Shown: piece after piece, positions 1-12,189 of the stretch
Layout: each line of letters starts with the position of its first letter
Numbering within the stretch: position 1 is the stretch's first letter
Assembly: GCA_030180135.1 (NCBI GenBank)
Contig: CM058232.1
Span: 89,454,630-89,518,629 of the forward strand
Origin: Orychophragmus violaceus
Taxonomy: Eukaryota > Streptophyta > Magnoliopsida > Brassicales > Brassicaceae
Direction of reading: 5' to 3'
Length of the DNA: 64,000 nt
The notes under the pieces: generated by a model
Database searches by the model: none
What the model was told of the DNA's origin: nothing
Seen by the model: the letters and a program-made list of their open reading frames with translations, nothing else
Program-made: the position numbers and the translations under genes

Positions 1-507
1 TACTGGGTGCCTCTACTGGGTCCACAGGTGCTGCCGGGACGACTAAGTGCGTCTTCCGTGGTCGGCCCCTGCCTCTCACTGGTCTCGTAAAGGTCCCAGC
101 TGCATGAATCACAAGTCTACCCCTAGGGTGCGGGGTGGGTGGCCGGACGGGTCCCGAGGTCGCGGCTGGGGTCTCCATCGTGAGTCGTCTCCTCTAGCGC
201 GGTGGTGCACTCCTCCTGTTCGAAGCACGAGTGCGTAGAACACTGGTGGGACTAGGTGCGTACTCGGACCCAGAATCAAAGCTCGAATCAGAAGACATCC
301 TGCATAAGAAGATACTAAAAGAGGTCACCACAAGAGATAATCAGTAAGGTATATTGGTGCTTGAAAAAGTTTTCGCAAAGTAACCATTTTAGTAAAAGTT
401 TCACAAACATTTTTGAAAAAGATTGAAATCAGGGTTTTGGGAAAACAACGAAAGCTGATCTCCCAGGATAGGATTGGGAGATCTTAACCTAGGCTCTGAT
501 ACCAAAT
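1..507 (-). pseudogene. gag 5' part and leader of a gag-only LTR retrotransposon (copy 1), cut by window edge
   Basis: Read on the minus strand, this is the same sequence as the leader and gag start at 49146-49650. The primer-binding site is at about 490-504 (complement of TGGTATCAGAGCC, initiator-Met tRNA type), directly inside the LTR. Gag starts at 298 (MSSDSS, Ser/Asp-rich, then Arg/Pro-rich). Codon 35 is TAG (194-196), where the copy at 49.4 kb has Gln, so this gag is broken. The remainder of the element lies left of the window. No function beyond Gag can be assigned; the family looks non-autonomous. Confidence 0.8.
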
Positions 508-2234
508 TGTAATGCCCGCCTCCCGACGAACCGGAGACGCGGCAATAGGACGCCCGTTGAACCGGATTCGGTCCAATCGGGATGCCAACTCAACTTGTCG
601 CAGGACCCGACGCTCTTTTCGTATTGAAATTCACCAATGATGTCACACGATCGAATCAATCCCGCATCCGGACCTGCAAGAAAACGGGGACAGGGAAAGG
701 AAAGAGGATTGAGTAATTGTTTCAAATACAATTACCCAGTGAGGGCGGATTTAAGGAACCCGCAATCCCGGCTTACGCCACACAACTACGAAGCACAAGT
801 CCTAAGCTAATAGCATCTTACAAACATCACCCGAAGGCTTTCATCACGCAACCTACGTCCCGAAGGACTACTACTCCGCACGAAGCGCAAACAATTCCCA
901 TGGAAACCGAAGCCCGCCATTGGCTATGTCGCACAAATTTATTCCACTTGGGGGGCTCGCCAAAACCCCCTTCCGACGATAAAAGGGTCACGTACCTTTC
1001 AACCAAATTCCTCGGTACGCGAGACGCCACACAACACCCTTTCGGGGGCCATACCACAGTTCTAAGTAATACAAGTCCATCACGCACAATCAACGTTTTC
1101 AGTTTAGCGATAACCTAGCATTCTACGTTCCACAATCAATCACATTATGCGCATATAACTATCCTACACTATCTAGGAAAGACAGTATTAACTAAAGAAT
1201 ATCGTCCGGAATTGAATAGGCAAGCAAGGGTCAAGAACCGATCCTCACTTTGGCCAAAGAAGGGCATTTTCTTAATTTAGGAACTTCATGAGACCGAACA
1301 GACGATAGATCTGGAAAGAGGGCAAAAAATAGAACAATTTAGGCTTTTGAATCACTCAAATAGGATTTAAGATGGGCAAGATATGATCGAAAGAAGTTCA
1401 AGGTTTAAATCCTAAACCGAATCAAACCGAATTGAAATTGAATTTAGAAATCAAGATCGAATTGGGAATCGGTTTGGGCTAAACCGGGAATTGGAATCAA
1501 TTTGGGAAAAACCAGCTAAACCGAACCGAATTGAATTGATTAGAGAAAACCGGATTAAACCGAAATTGATTTGACTAAACAGGAATTGATTGGAAATTGG
1601 ATATCAAACCGAACCGAACCAACCCAAACTAGACCTGTGGTCAACTGCGGCTCCGGCGACTTCTCCGGCGACGGCGACGGTGGCTCCGGCGACGGACGGC
1701 GGCGGCGCTCCGGCGGGTCTCCGGCGGGGGACGGTGGCTCCGGTCGGCGGCGGCGCGTGGTCTCTGGCGGCGGCGCGTGGGGCTCCGGCGCGTGGATCTC
1801 ACGCGCCCGACACTCCGGCAGCGCGTGGGGACGCGTGCAGCGACGGTTCGGCGATCGGTCGACGGCTCCGACTTCGTCTCGTCGAGACGGTCACGATGGT
1901 ATGCTCGGTTTCTCGGGATTCGGTGTATTTAAAATAAAACGATTGAAAACAGGGTTTTTGGTTTGAAAACTCTAGATCTACTGGTTCGGGAATTACCTGG
2001 ATCAAGGGAAAAGCTTGGGAAATGTGAACAGTGACTCTTAGGGCTTCGAACGGCTCCACACTCCGACAGGGCTTCGCAGCAGAAAGGAAAAATAGGTTTA
2101 AGGAAGGGGAGGGGCTTGTATTTATAGAGAAAAAGCTAGGGTTTTAGGGATTGGGTTTTGGGCCTGGCTAAACGGGCTGGGCTTTTCTCCTTCTTTTCTT
2201 AAAAATTTTTATGGACCGGGCCATGGCCATTACA
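508..2234 (-). repeat. LTR of gag-only retrotransposon, copy 1
   Basis: On the minus strand it begins TGTAATGGCC (2234 leftward) and ends next to the primer-binding site at 508, giving a TG...CA LTR of about 1.73 kb. It carries the same blocks as the LTRs at 47462-49145 and 62012-63795: a TATA-like region (about 2115-2130), a very GC-rich block at about 1640-1870 made of CGG/CCG-type triplets, a CCGGTTTAA-rich block (1400-1620), and a conserved block at 510-1130. Open frames inside it (for example 717-1118) are chance readings. The candidate TSD base run gaaag follows at 2235-2239, but its partner is outside the window. Confidence 0.85.
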
Positions 2235-3257
2235 GAAAGGCCAAGTTCACACGCAATTATGGCATCATACCCGACCCATTTGTTCACCTACAAGTGTTCA
2301 CAACCAGAAAACTACACATAACATAAAAGATTGCAGATATTTGATGTTGGTCGCCCAAACGTTTAAGCAACGGCTTCGATTGGTAATCTTATAGATGGTT
2401 GAATTGTGTTTAAAACGTAATTCCGTAAATTTTATTTTTAATTATGTAGTTCCGCATGTTACCAATTAAAAAAATTCAGTTCTGCAAATAATTCACATAA
2501 AATTCAATTTTTTGGTTAATGAAGTTTCCTTTGTAATTTTAAGCGAAAATACAGAGTCTATGTTTTTCCGCGTTTTTTCTTCTATTCCGCTAGTTTTTAA
2601 TGATTGGTAATTTTTTGCGGAATCACGTTTTTAAATGCAATTTCACCATTCTAAATTTACCAATTAAGGCCAACAGTTTTTACTAGCAAAATCGAGTTAA
2701 AACGATGGTTTTTAGTCTTATAAGAGGTCTCCAACCTTATTACAAATTTGGTGTCAAATTCCATTTTGGAATAAAATTTGCTCCAACCCTATCTCATTTC
2801 CAATTGCAAAATGGCATAATACTATTTTGATTTCAAATATAAAACCATCTAATTTTCAATTGCATTTTTCAATTGAACTTTTTTATTTATAAAACAGCCC
2901 TTCAAATTTTAAATATTTTATTTCAAGATATAAATAATTATTTAAATAATGATTTCTTTTTTATTGATAATTATAATTACTAAACACTCTAATCTCCAAA
3001 ATAAAAATGCAAATAACATTTTATTTAAATAGAAAGCATAATAAAACACATCAAATATAAAATATTTAAAATACTGAAAATAAAATCAATGAAATTAAAT
3101 TTAGTACAACAACGATTATACATTTAGTGAATTAAAACTCTGGTAAATCGCTTTCGGATCCACCTAAATCACCAAAATATTGTCCAAATGAAGTAAACTG
3201 AGGCTGATTTTCTTGCTTGATTTAGACAAATAAAAGATAAAGACGCTCATTTTTTCA
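2235..3257. other. AT-rich non-coding stretch, possible decayed DNA transposon flank
   Basis: No gene is supported. From about 2700 the sequence is rich in short repeats such as CTCCAACC and AATTTGGTGTCAAATTCC, and resembles an AT-rich transposon end. On the minus strand 3135-3215 can be read as a short C-terminal-like peptide ending GGSESDLPEF, but no start or exon structure is visible. The CRM-like element inserted at its right edge; the other half of the target resumes at 10129. Confidence 0.4.
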
Positions 3258-3262
3258 CTTCG

Positions 3263-4156
3263 TGATGAGGACATCATCTTGAGCGACACTGAGCTGGACG
3301 AGCAAGACGGACCAGGCTCGACCAAGAAGCTAGCCGACCTATTTCCAACCATGCAAGATGTACCAAGGACACGTTCGGGACAGAGACAGATGCAGACTGA
3401 ATTCAACAATGCCATGGATCAGCTGATCTCGAGTACAAGCATAGAAGACATCACGACCCAGCTAGGCCAGCTTGATCAAGGACAACCTGTCATGAACCAG
3501 TTGGCCCATAGGATGATCCATACTGAAGCTGGCGGCCCATTTGATGCGACCACGCCCTGGCCCATACTCCGGACGAACGGACCGACCATGATCTTCTGCA
3601 TCGAGTCAGACGATTCCTTGACCGGTCTGCCTCTGGGATAAAGATCATACTCTTTTTCCCTTGTGAAGTTTTGTCCCAAATGAGTTTTCTTCACAAGGTT
3701 TTAACGAGGTGATCCGAGGCCCATTCATTAAAGAGACAGGCCGGCCTCTTCTCTATATCGACCAAGAGCTTCCTTTTCTTTTAAGTTTATTTGTCTTGTT
3801 CTTTTTTTTTAAATTATTTTCAGTGGCCCAAGTGTTATGGCCCATATGCTTTCAGTTGTAAGTTATTTAAAACACTCTTTTTTGTTTAATGAAAGTCACG
3901 TAAGTTTAAGCTAAGAAAACCCTAAGGAATAGGTGATCTCTTTCTCTCCTCTACGTGGCTGCCCCTTTGGAGGATCGAAATCTCTTGGCTTTGCTTGCTG
4001 TTCAGATTTTTATCAGTGCTCTTATTGCTCATTAGATCCTAGACCATCACCGATCACCCACTGACCAAGCTGAGATTGCCTTCGGCCAGCAGCTTCTTCC
4101 CATCCGTCCATTACCCTCTAGACTATCTGACCACCACACCTCCTCATCTCACATCA
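3263..4156 (+). repeat. 5' LTR of CRM-like element
   Basis: Starts TGATGAGGACATCA and ends CTCACATCA. Promoter-like features lie near 3830-3920 (TATTTAAAAC, then the CTTTCTCTCC stretch). The first 160 bases read as an open frame homologous to the integrase C-terminal extension found in the 3' LTR. Confidence 0.88.
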
Positions 4157-4882
4157 TCTAGTATCAGAGCTTTAAATCTCCTGACCCAGCTCGGTTGTTT
4201 CTCATCCTTCATCTCTTTTCAATTCAGTTTTTGCTTTGCTTCTCTTAAAAAATCAAATCAAAAAAAAAATTAGGTTGCTAGTGTGTTGTCCTCAATCGGC
4301 CGGCCTAGTCCACTGATTCTGAATCCGGTTTTTTGCTGATTGTTGTTGAGTTGTTCTTTTGTTTCTATTGTGTTGCTTTTATAAAACTGAAAAAAAAAAT
4401 TCTTAATAGAAACCGATTGTTAGGACTCGGCCGCTAGGGTTTTTGCTTCTCTCTAGCGAACTGTTTTGGATACGCTATCTTAGATCGGTTGTGTTTGCTG
4501 ATTCCTTGTGTTTGATGATTCTATGTGTTCGGTTGATTCCTTGTGTTATTGCATTGCAATCACTGAGAAGAAGAAGTTAGAAACCAGCTGCTAGGTTGTT
4601 AGTTCTAAAACCGGTCGCATAGCTAGGGTTTCTTGCGATTCTGTACTTGGGGTTTGACGTGATTCCTCTTTGATTTCGCTCTGATTGCACTGTCCAGTTT
4701 GTTCACGGTTTAGCTCTTACCATTTTGTAGTACTTTCTCAAAAAAAAAAATTAGTTTCGGCATTTGTACTTTTCCTTTTTGCTTGCGATCGTCAATTTCG
4801 TTTTTCTACCGGTTTGTGTGTGTTTTCCTTTCTCTATTTACTTCCTCTTGCGTTTGACAGTTTGTTGAGTGTGCAGAGGTAA

Positions 4883-6270
4883 ATGGCTGAAGAACACGCC
4901 CAGCAAGGTGGCCCAACTGACCTCAATCAGCTCCTGGCTGCTATCCAGACGATCGGAGATCGACTGGACTGTTTTGAACGTCCCGGTGAACATCAGCCTC
5001 GGACGGATGATCAGCAACCTCGGCCCGGCGCTTATCAACCTCGGCCAGGAGAGCATCAGCAGAGACCTGATGCACCACATCCTCGGAACGACCAGCAACA
5101 GACCAGGCCCGTACCGTGGACGAGTTGAACGACCCGGACGCTTCCAGGACGTCTGACTGGACGACACGGACGACGATAAGGATGAGCTTGAGGACGGACG
5201 CAACGGACCTCGACCACCATACCAGCGCGACCCTATTTACCGAGGACGCATACGAGAACAAGAGGTACAACGTCCATATCCTAATGATATCAAGCTAAAG
5301 CCTCCTAATTTTGCAGGAAAAGTAGACTCAGAGGCATATCTAGACTGGGAGCGGAGGATGGAGCATTTCTTCGACCATTACGGACATGCCCTGTCATGGT
5401 GGAACCGGGACGCTGCGGAACGAAGGCGCCATCGGTACGAACCGATCAATATGTGGACCGGCATGAAGTTCCAGCTAAGGCGCATGTATGTTCCTACCCA
5501 TTTCCACAGAGATTTGCAGAAACGTTTTCGTAAGTTTATGCATTGAACTAAGACGGTCGAAGAATATTTCGAAGAGTTCGAACAATTACGGAATAGACTT
5601 GAGCTGTACGATTCGGAAGAAACCCTGATGGCCCAGTTCGTGGACGGACTGAACGAGAGGATCACTCGAAAGGTAGAGATTCAACCATATCACGATATGC
5701 CCAAATTGTTACATTTGTGTATACAGGTTGAGCATCACAACAAGAGGAAGTCCACAGCCTCAACCCTGCCGAGGACCAACACGCCTTAGACCGCACCGAC
5801 TCCACGGCCCATTGACAGTGGTAAGCCGGTTGAGGTTAAGTCTCGGTTCAAGAAACCGACCATTGAGACGTCTAAGCCCAACCGAGCAGACCCATGTAAA
5901 TACCCTAACATGTCCCGTTCTAGGAATAACATGTTTTAAGTGTCAGGGTAAAGGAAATATGGCTCGAGACTGTCCGAACCGGAGGATCATGATCCTGAAC
6001 GAAGCCGGTGAGTACGAGTCTCATGATGAACAGGAGGATGAAGACATGGAGGAACTTGACACAGGGACGCCCATAGAGTATCCCGACTCTGGAGAGCTAT
6101 TGGTGATCATGAGAGCTCTCAGTGCGCTTGATGATCCCGAGACGGTTCAACGAGAGAACATCTTCCACACTCGGTGCACCGTAAACAGCAAGGTATGCAG
6201 TCTTATTATTGATGGTGGATCTTGTACTAATGTGGCAAGCAGGAACATGGTCGATAAGCTTGGCCTCTAA
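4883..6270 (+). pseudogene. Gag and protease region of CRM-like element, frameshifted
   Basis: Gag starts at ATG 4883 (MAEEHAQQGG) and stops early at 5126-5128; the frame continues elsewhere. The Gag core is readable from about 5300 to 5740 (LKPPNFAGKVDSEAYLDWE; then MKFQLRRMYVPTHFHRDLQ), with a stop after RKFMH (5544-5546). A zinc knuckle follows at about 5935-5975 (CFKCQGKGNMARDC): the CCHC histidine is Asn, so zinc binding should be lost. The aspartic protease active-site region (LIIDGGSCTNVAS) is at 6200-6240, ending in a stop at 6268-6270. At least three disruptions separate these parts. In life Gag packages the RNA and the protease cuts the polyprotein. Confidence 0.82.
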
Positions 6271-6677
6271 GTGACCAAGCATCCGTGACCGTACCGGCTT
6301 CGATGGCTGAATGATGACACGGAGATCAGGATCGCATATCAAGTAACCGTGTCTTTCAGCATTAGGCGATATCACGATCAGGTAGTATGCAACGTGGTTC
6401 CTATGCAGGTTGGACACCTATTGCTCGGCCGACCATGGAAGTTCGATAAGGAGTCATGGCACAACGGGCGGACCAATCATTACTTGGTCAAGCATGACAA
6501 GCGAAAGTACCAGCTCGCGCCTCTTACACCGCATGAAGTGCATGAGATGCAACTGCATCTTGCCAAGGATAAAAAGAACCGTAAGACCAATCTTATTATT
6601 TCTTCTCATTCAGTTTCCAGAGCTATTGTTCAGAACACGCATGTACTACTGATGATCTTTAGGGATACTTTACACTC

Positions 6678-9419
6678 GTGTCAGACGAAGTAGAGTTGCC
6701 CCGAGAAGTTGTTTCTTTGTTGGACAGGTTCAGAGATGTGTTTCCGGACGATATTCCAGCCGGCCTACCTCCTATCAGAGGCATTGAGCATCAAATCGAT
6801 CTCGTGCCTGGAGCGGCCCTACCCAACCAACCAGCGTATCGGATGAATCCGTCCGAATCCAAGGAATTGGAGAAACAAGTGCAAGATCTCATGTCCAAAG
6901 GCTATATCCGAGAGAGCCTCAGCCCGTGTGCCGTTCCGGTCTTATTAGTTCCCAAGAAATACGGGACTTAGAGGATGTGCGTCGACTGCCGGGCCATCAA
7001 CAACATCACCATCAAGTACCGACATCCCATACCACAGCTGGACGACATGTTGGACGAGCTACATGGAGCGTCCGTGTTCTCTAAGATCGATCTATGCAGC
7101 GGGTACCATCATGTTCGAATAAAGGAAGGCGCCAAGTGGAAGACGGCTTTCAAGACTAAGCAAGGCCTTTACGAGTGGCTGTTCATGCCATTCGGCCTTA
7201 CCAATGCGCCCAGTACGTTCATGCGCCTCATGAGCCAGGTCTTAAGGGCCTACATCAGTAAGTTCGTAGTTGTTTATTTTGATGATATATTAATCTATAG
7301 TCAATGTTATGCTGACCATTTGGTGCACCTTAAGAAAGTAATAGATACTCTTCGACAAGAGGGTCTTTATGCGAACCTAAAGAAGTGCACCTTCTGCACT
7401 GATAAGCTTGTCTTTTTAGGTTTTGTTGTAAGTTCGCAGGGATTACTGGTTGATCAAGAGAAGGTCAAAGCCATTGAGGATTGGCCGACCCCGACCTTGA
7501 TCGGCCATGTCAGGAGATTCCATGGCATGGCGAGTTTCTACAGGCGGTTTGTGAAGGATTTTAGCACTATGGCCGCCCCACTTACAGCCGTGATCAAGAA
7601 GGACGTTTCGTTCAAATGCGGCCAGTCGCAGGAGACCGCATTCCAGAAGCTCAAGGATTTGCTAACCCATGTACCTATTTTGGTTTTGCATAATTTTGAT
7701 AAGACGTTTGAGATTGAGTGTGATGCCTCAGGGTTAGGAATTGGAGTTGTCCTTACGCAAGGAGGACGGCCGGTCGCCTATTTCTGTGAGAAGTTGAGTG
7801 GGACCACGCTCAACTATTCTACTTATGACAAGGAGTTGTATGCGTTGGTCAGATCCTTGGAGACTTGGCAGCATTACTTGCTGGCCAAAGAGTTTGTAAT
7901 TCACACCGACCACGAGACGCTCAAGCACCTGAGAGGACAGACGAATCTGAAGAGGAGGCACGCCCAGTGGCTTGAGTTCGTGGAGACATTTCCGTACATC
8001 ATCAAGTACAAGAAGGAAAAGGAGAACGTAGTAGCTGATGCACTGTCAAGGAGATACACATTGATCAGCACCATGGAGGCCAAAGTCTTGGGGTTTGAAC
8101 TTATTAAAGAAGATTATGATACTGACCTTGATTTTGGTGAAATTTTTCAGGAATGTCGCAATGGACCGAATGGAGATTTCTACTTGCACAACGGATTCCT
8201 GTTTAGAGGAAAACGACTGTGCATTCCTCAAGGATCGATGAGGGAGCTTCTGATCCGAGAATCCCACGGTGGCGGACTGATGTGACACTTTGGCGTGGAC
8301 AAGACACTGAGTGTCCTGGTCGAGCACTTCTACTGGCCACATCAGAAACGAGACACGGAGCGTTTCTGCTCCAAGTGCATCACGTGCCTTAAGTCTAAAT
8401 CCAGGTCACATCCCCACGGTCTCTATTTGGCTTTGCCTATACCTAACCGACCATGAGTCGATATTTCCATGGATTTTGTGCTTGGTTTGCCTAAGATCAG
8501 GAACAAGGATGCAATCTTCGTCGTGGTCGACCGGTTTTCAAAGATGGCTCATTTCATATCGTGTTCTAAGATGAACGATGCTACCCAGACCGCCGACCTT
8601 TTCTTCAAAGAAGTGGTCAGATTGCATGCACTGCCACGGACTATCGTCTCAGATCGTGACCCGACCTTCCTAGGACACTTCTGGAGGACGTTGTGGAGGA
8701 AGCTTGGGACCAAGCTGCTGTTCTCGACCACTTGTCATCCACAGACGGATGGACATACCAAGGTTGTGAACCGTACTCTCTCAGCCCTCTTAAGGGCCAC
8801 GGTTGGTAAAAATTTATCAAATTGGTTGGATTGCATTCCTTTTGTTGAGTTTGCTTATAATGGTGCCAAACACTCTGCTACTAAGATGTCCCCTTTTGAG
8901 GTTGTTTATGGATAGCCACTGCTAGCACTGGAGTTCATCAATCTTGATGGAGATCACAAGGCTGAGGCCATCGCCAAGCTGCATCAGGCGGTCAAGGAGA
9001 ACATCGAGAAGAGGACGGAGCAGTACAAGAAACAAGCCGAAAAACACAGGAAATACAAGCTTACCCCACGTGGAGATGGACCATTCCGGGTCCTGTAGAA
9101 GATCAACGTCAACGCCTACCAATTGGAACTTCCAGGTGAGATGAGCATATCGTCGAATTTTAATGTTTCTGATTTGTCTCCTTATTGTGCAGGTGATACC
9201 GTTCTGAGGCCAGAACCTCTTCAAGAGGGTGGGAATGATGAGGACACCAGCTTGACCGACACTGAGTTGGACGAGCAAGACGGACCAGGCTCGACCAAGA
9301 AGCTAGCCGACATGTTTCTAACCATGCGAGACGTACCAAGGACACGTTCGGGACAGAGACAAATGCAGGCTGAATTCAACAATGCCATGGAGCAGCTGAT
9401 CTCGAGGACAAGTATATAA
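6678..9419 (+). pseudogene. Pol of CRM-like element: RT, RNase H, integrase, with C-terminal extension into the 3' LTR
   Basis: RT begins about 6690 (VELPREVVSLLDRF) and is broken by TAG at 6969. It resumes at 6975 (MCVDCRAINN) with the catalytic box VVYFDDILIYS at about 7268-7300. RNase H is at about 7710-8060 (FEIECDASG; IHTDHETLKH). A TGA at 8283 precedes the integrase HHCC zinc region (8285-8390). The integrase core runs about 8465-8915: first Asp in SMDFVLGL, second in VSDRDPTF; the third catalytic position of the usual DGQTEVVNR reads DGHTKVVNR, so the Glu is Lys. More stops occur near 8455, 8913 and 9096. A GPF-type module (GPFRVL) is followed by NFNVSDLSPY and the frame runs on into the LTR to 9419. 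No chromodomain is seen. Confidence 0.88.
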
Positions 9420-10123
9420 GACATCACGACCCAGCTATGCCAGCTTGATCAAGGACAACCTGTCATGAACCAGTTGGCCCATAGGATAATCCATACTGAA
9501 GCTGGCGGCCCATTTGATGCGACCACGCCCTGGCCCATACTCCGGACGAACGGACCGACCATGATCTTCTGCATCGAGTCAGACGATCCCTTGACCGGTC
9601 TGCCTCTGGGATAAAGATCATACTCTTTTTCCCTTGTGAAGTTTTGTCCCAAATGGGTTTTCTTCACAAGGTTTTTAACGAGGTGATATGAGGCCCATTC
9701 ATTAGAGAGACAAGCCGGCCTCTTCTCTATTTCGACCAAGAGCTTCCTTTTGTTTTAAGTTTATTTCTCTTGTTCTTTTTTTTAATTATTTTCGGTGGCC
9801 CAAGTGTTCTGTCCATATGCTTTCAGTTGTAAGTTATTTAAAACACTTTTTTTTTAATGAAAGTCACGTAAGTTTAAGCTAAAAAACCGTAAGGAATATG
9901 TGATCTCTTTCTCTCCTCTGCGTGGCTGCCCCTTTGAAGGATCGAAATCTCTTGGGTTTGCTTGCTGTTCAGATTGTTCTCAGTGCTCTTATTGCTCATT
10001 AGCTCCTAGACCATCACCGATCACCCACTGACCAAGCTGAGAGTGCCTTCGGCCAGCAGCTTCGTCCCATCCGTCCATCACCCTCTCGGCTGTCTGACCA
10101 CCACGCCTCCTCATCTCACATCA
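9236..10123 (+). repeat. 3' LTR of CRM-like element
   Basis: Starts TGATGAGGACACCA after the polypurine tract at about 9222-9235 and ends CTCACATCA, followed by TSD cttcg. It matches 3263-4156 with scattered substitutions and small indels. Confidence 0.88.
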
Positions 10124-10128
10124 CTTCG

Positions 10129-11090
10129 AAAAAATATTCGAATGAGGATGACTAAATTAAAATCTATTTTGTTTTATTATTTTTATATAATGCAATGTTT
10201 TTTCTTTATATTGTAATAATTAAATTTGACGAATATAATAATACATGAAAGTTTTAAAAAACTAAATAAATGTATCAATTTGTAAGTTTTGAAGAAAAAT
10301 GTGTATAATTTACAATTAATAAAAAAATAAAAAATATATATTTAAAATATTTAATTTTTAATAAAATATAAAATAATATATTGGAGAGAATTTTAATTAC
10401 ATTTTGTATTTTTTTATTTTAGAATAAAAAATAAAATTGAACATTGGAAATGTTCTAATGACTCTTACGAGATGGATTTATTTAAACGAAAAATTGAAAC
10501 TCCAAGAAAAAGGACATGTGAACCAATGAATATGTTGAAGCAAAGTGACAATTGGAGAAGAACCAGAAAAGCAATGCAATATTGACTCTTGAGTTTTTCT
10601 ATGTTGAACAGTGTCCGTTCTCCAAGACAAAAGTTAAAAATAAAAATGAAAAACAATTATCTTTTATTCGAATAATATTGTAGCCCTTTATACAGTTTAA
10701 GCTATTAAAGTAAGATGTTATAAAAAAAATTGTCCCCTTATGCAAAAATATAAAAATAATTCTGAAATACTAACGTCTTGACCGAGAACAAAAAGTTATT
10801 CTGCCTTTCGAACATCATAAGCACAAGCCAAAAGTACTAACTGAAAAACAAAAACATTTTGTATTTATTTTCTTTTGATTATTTCTAACAAACAAACAAA
10901 ACTCAAATACAAAATAAAACAAAATTTCTGCTTCAATTGGTGACTTAGTTAGATAAAAATAATAATGAAGAATATGTTTTTCAAAATTATAATTTTTTGT
11001 GTTTTATTTTTAATAAAAGTATAGTAATTTTGTAATGTAATATTTTAATATGAATAGAAAAAGTTAATGAATCTCTAGTGGTTCGCGAGT
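10129..11090. other. AT-rich non-coding stretch
   Basis: This is the right half of the insertion target of the CRM-like element, then A/T-rich sequence without coding structure. I see no gene, no clear terminal repeats and no promoter. Confidence 0.5.
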
Positions 11091-11094
11091 AATT

Positions 11095-11930
11095 AATACG
11101 ATCAGAGAAGGCCATTGGTATTTCCCCGGAGCAAGCCTGTAGGAAGCAGAGAATGTTCAAATCTTGCTTACAAACATCTCTCCTCCAAATGCTTCTCTGG
11201 GAGATGATGTTTTCGTTTGGCGACAGTCAGATGGTACTTTTGACTCGGTCTTCTCTTCTAAGGTAACTTGGGAGCATCTAAGGACTAGCTCCCAATCAAA
11301 CCATAGCATAGAGTAATCTGGTTCAAAGAGCAGATTCCAAAAAACTTTTTCATGGCTTGGCTAGCTATACTCCGACGGCTCCCTACAAGAGACTGATTGA
11401 GGAGATGGGGGTATGAACGTTTCGAATAGCTGTGTTCTATGCACTTTGGGTATTGAGACTCACCATCACCTATTCTTTGAATGCCCGCACTATGAAAATC
11501 TCTGGTTCTTCTTTGCCTCCAAAATTCAGTCGAATCCACCCATGGACCTTTATGCAGTTGTTGCTTGGATTTCTCTGAATCAGCCTAACCTCTCGTCTCA
11601 GGCTGTAACTCTTCTCAAGCTCCTCTTTCAAGCCATAATTTATCTGGTATAGCGGGAGAGGAATGCTCGGATCTTTAAATCTTCAACTTCTTCTCAAGTT
11701 GTTCTCCGGCGCTCCATCGATCAACTGATGAGGGATAGGCTTCTCTCTCTCCCAGCAAGATCACATCTCTCTCCATCTCTTCTAGCTTACTATTTCTATT
11801 GTATAAGGCCTCTTTAGTTTCTTCATTGCATTGGGTTGTTGTTGTTTCTTTATTATGCTCAATAAGTTGCTTGCAAGATTGTAAACTCTTAAAAATGGTA
11901 TGAAGTTTTAACATTGATACCAAAAAAAAG
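11095..11930 (+). mobile_element. 3'-terminal fragment of a plant L1-type LINE
   Basis: Translation in shifting frames gives the zinc-binding reverse-transcriptase region found at the C-terminus of plant LINE ORF2: VTWEYLRT-like text near 11265, WLAILRRLPTRDRL near 11360, then CVLCTLGIETHHHLFFECPH (11425-11490, a Cys/His cluster) and VWRERNARIF-like text at about 11650-11680. A stop replaces the W of that motif (TAG at 11650-11652). A short A-run (about 11922-11929) marks a probable 3' tail. The RT core and endonuclease are absent, so this is a 5'-truncated dead copy. Confidence 0.75.
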
Positions 11931-12189
11931 ATAGAGTAAATGAATTTGAAAATCATGTGTTTTTGTGTTTTTGCTTATTTGAAAAATAAGAATAAAAGTT
12001 ACATACAAAATGTATGCAATAGATATCTTTGGTTCATCTGCTTTTTTTTTCTTTGTGTTCCATGACCATGTTTATATCATTCATCGGTTTCGTCTGCCCC
12101 CTTTGCCATACATCTTTGTCTAATTAATTTAAAAATCTCATAATATGTGTTTTATAAGAAAACAAATTTAGTCATACCTCGTTTTGCAA

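Larger units (their letters stand above)
3263..10123 (+). mobile_element. CRM-like Ty3/Gypsy LTR retrotransposon, full length but decayed
   Basis: Two LTRs (3263-4156 and 9236-10123) flank about 5.1 kb of gag-pol. The 5-bp TSD cttcg is exact (3258-3262 and 10124-10128). The primer-binding site follows the 5' LTR (GTATCAGAGC, about 4160-4170, initiator-Met type) and a polypurine tract GAGGGTGGGAA precedes the 3' LTR. Domain order is Gag, zinc knuckle, protease, RT, RNase H, integrase, as in Ty3/Gypsy. The RT and integrase wording, the lack of a chromodomain and a coding frame running into the 3' LTR fit the CRM lineage; this lineage call is inference. LTRs differ by several percent by eye and gag-pol has many stops, so it is not autonomous now. 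Confidence 0.88.

Noticed and set aside
717..1118. Open frames in the gag-only LTRs (also at 48569-48913 and 63176-63562)
   Set aside because: They recur only because the LTR is repeated; no family, no consistent start and stop, wrong strand in some cases.
1571..1966. Gly/Arg/Pro-rich frames in the GC-rich LTR block (also at 47751-48029 and 62415-62627)
   Set aside because: Triplet repeats translate into low-complexity text in every frame; not evidence of a gene.
6678..9419. Chromodomain at the integrase end of the Gypsy element
   Set aside because: No chromodomain-like text after the GPF module; the tail enters the LTR instead.
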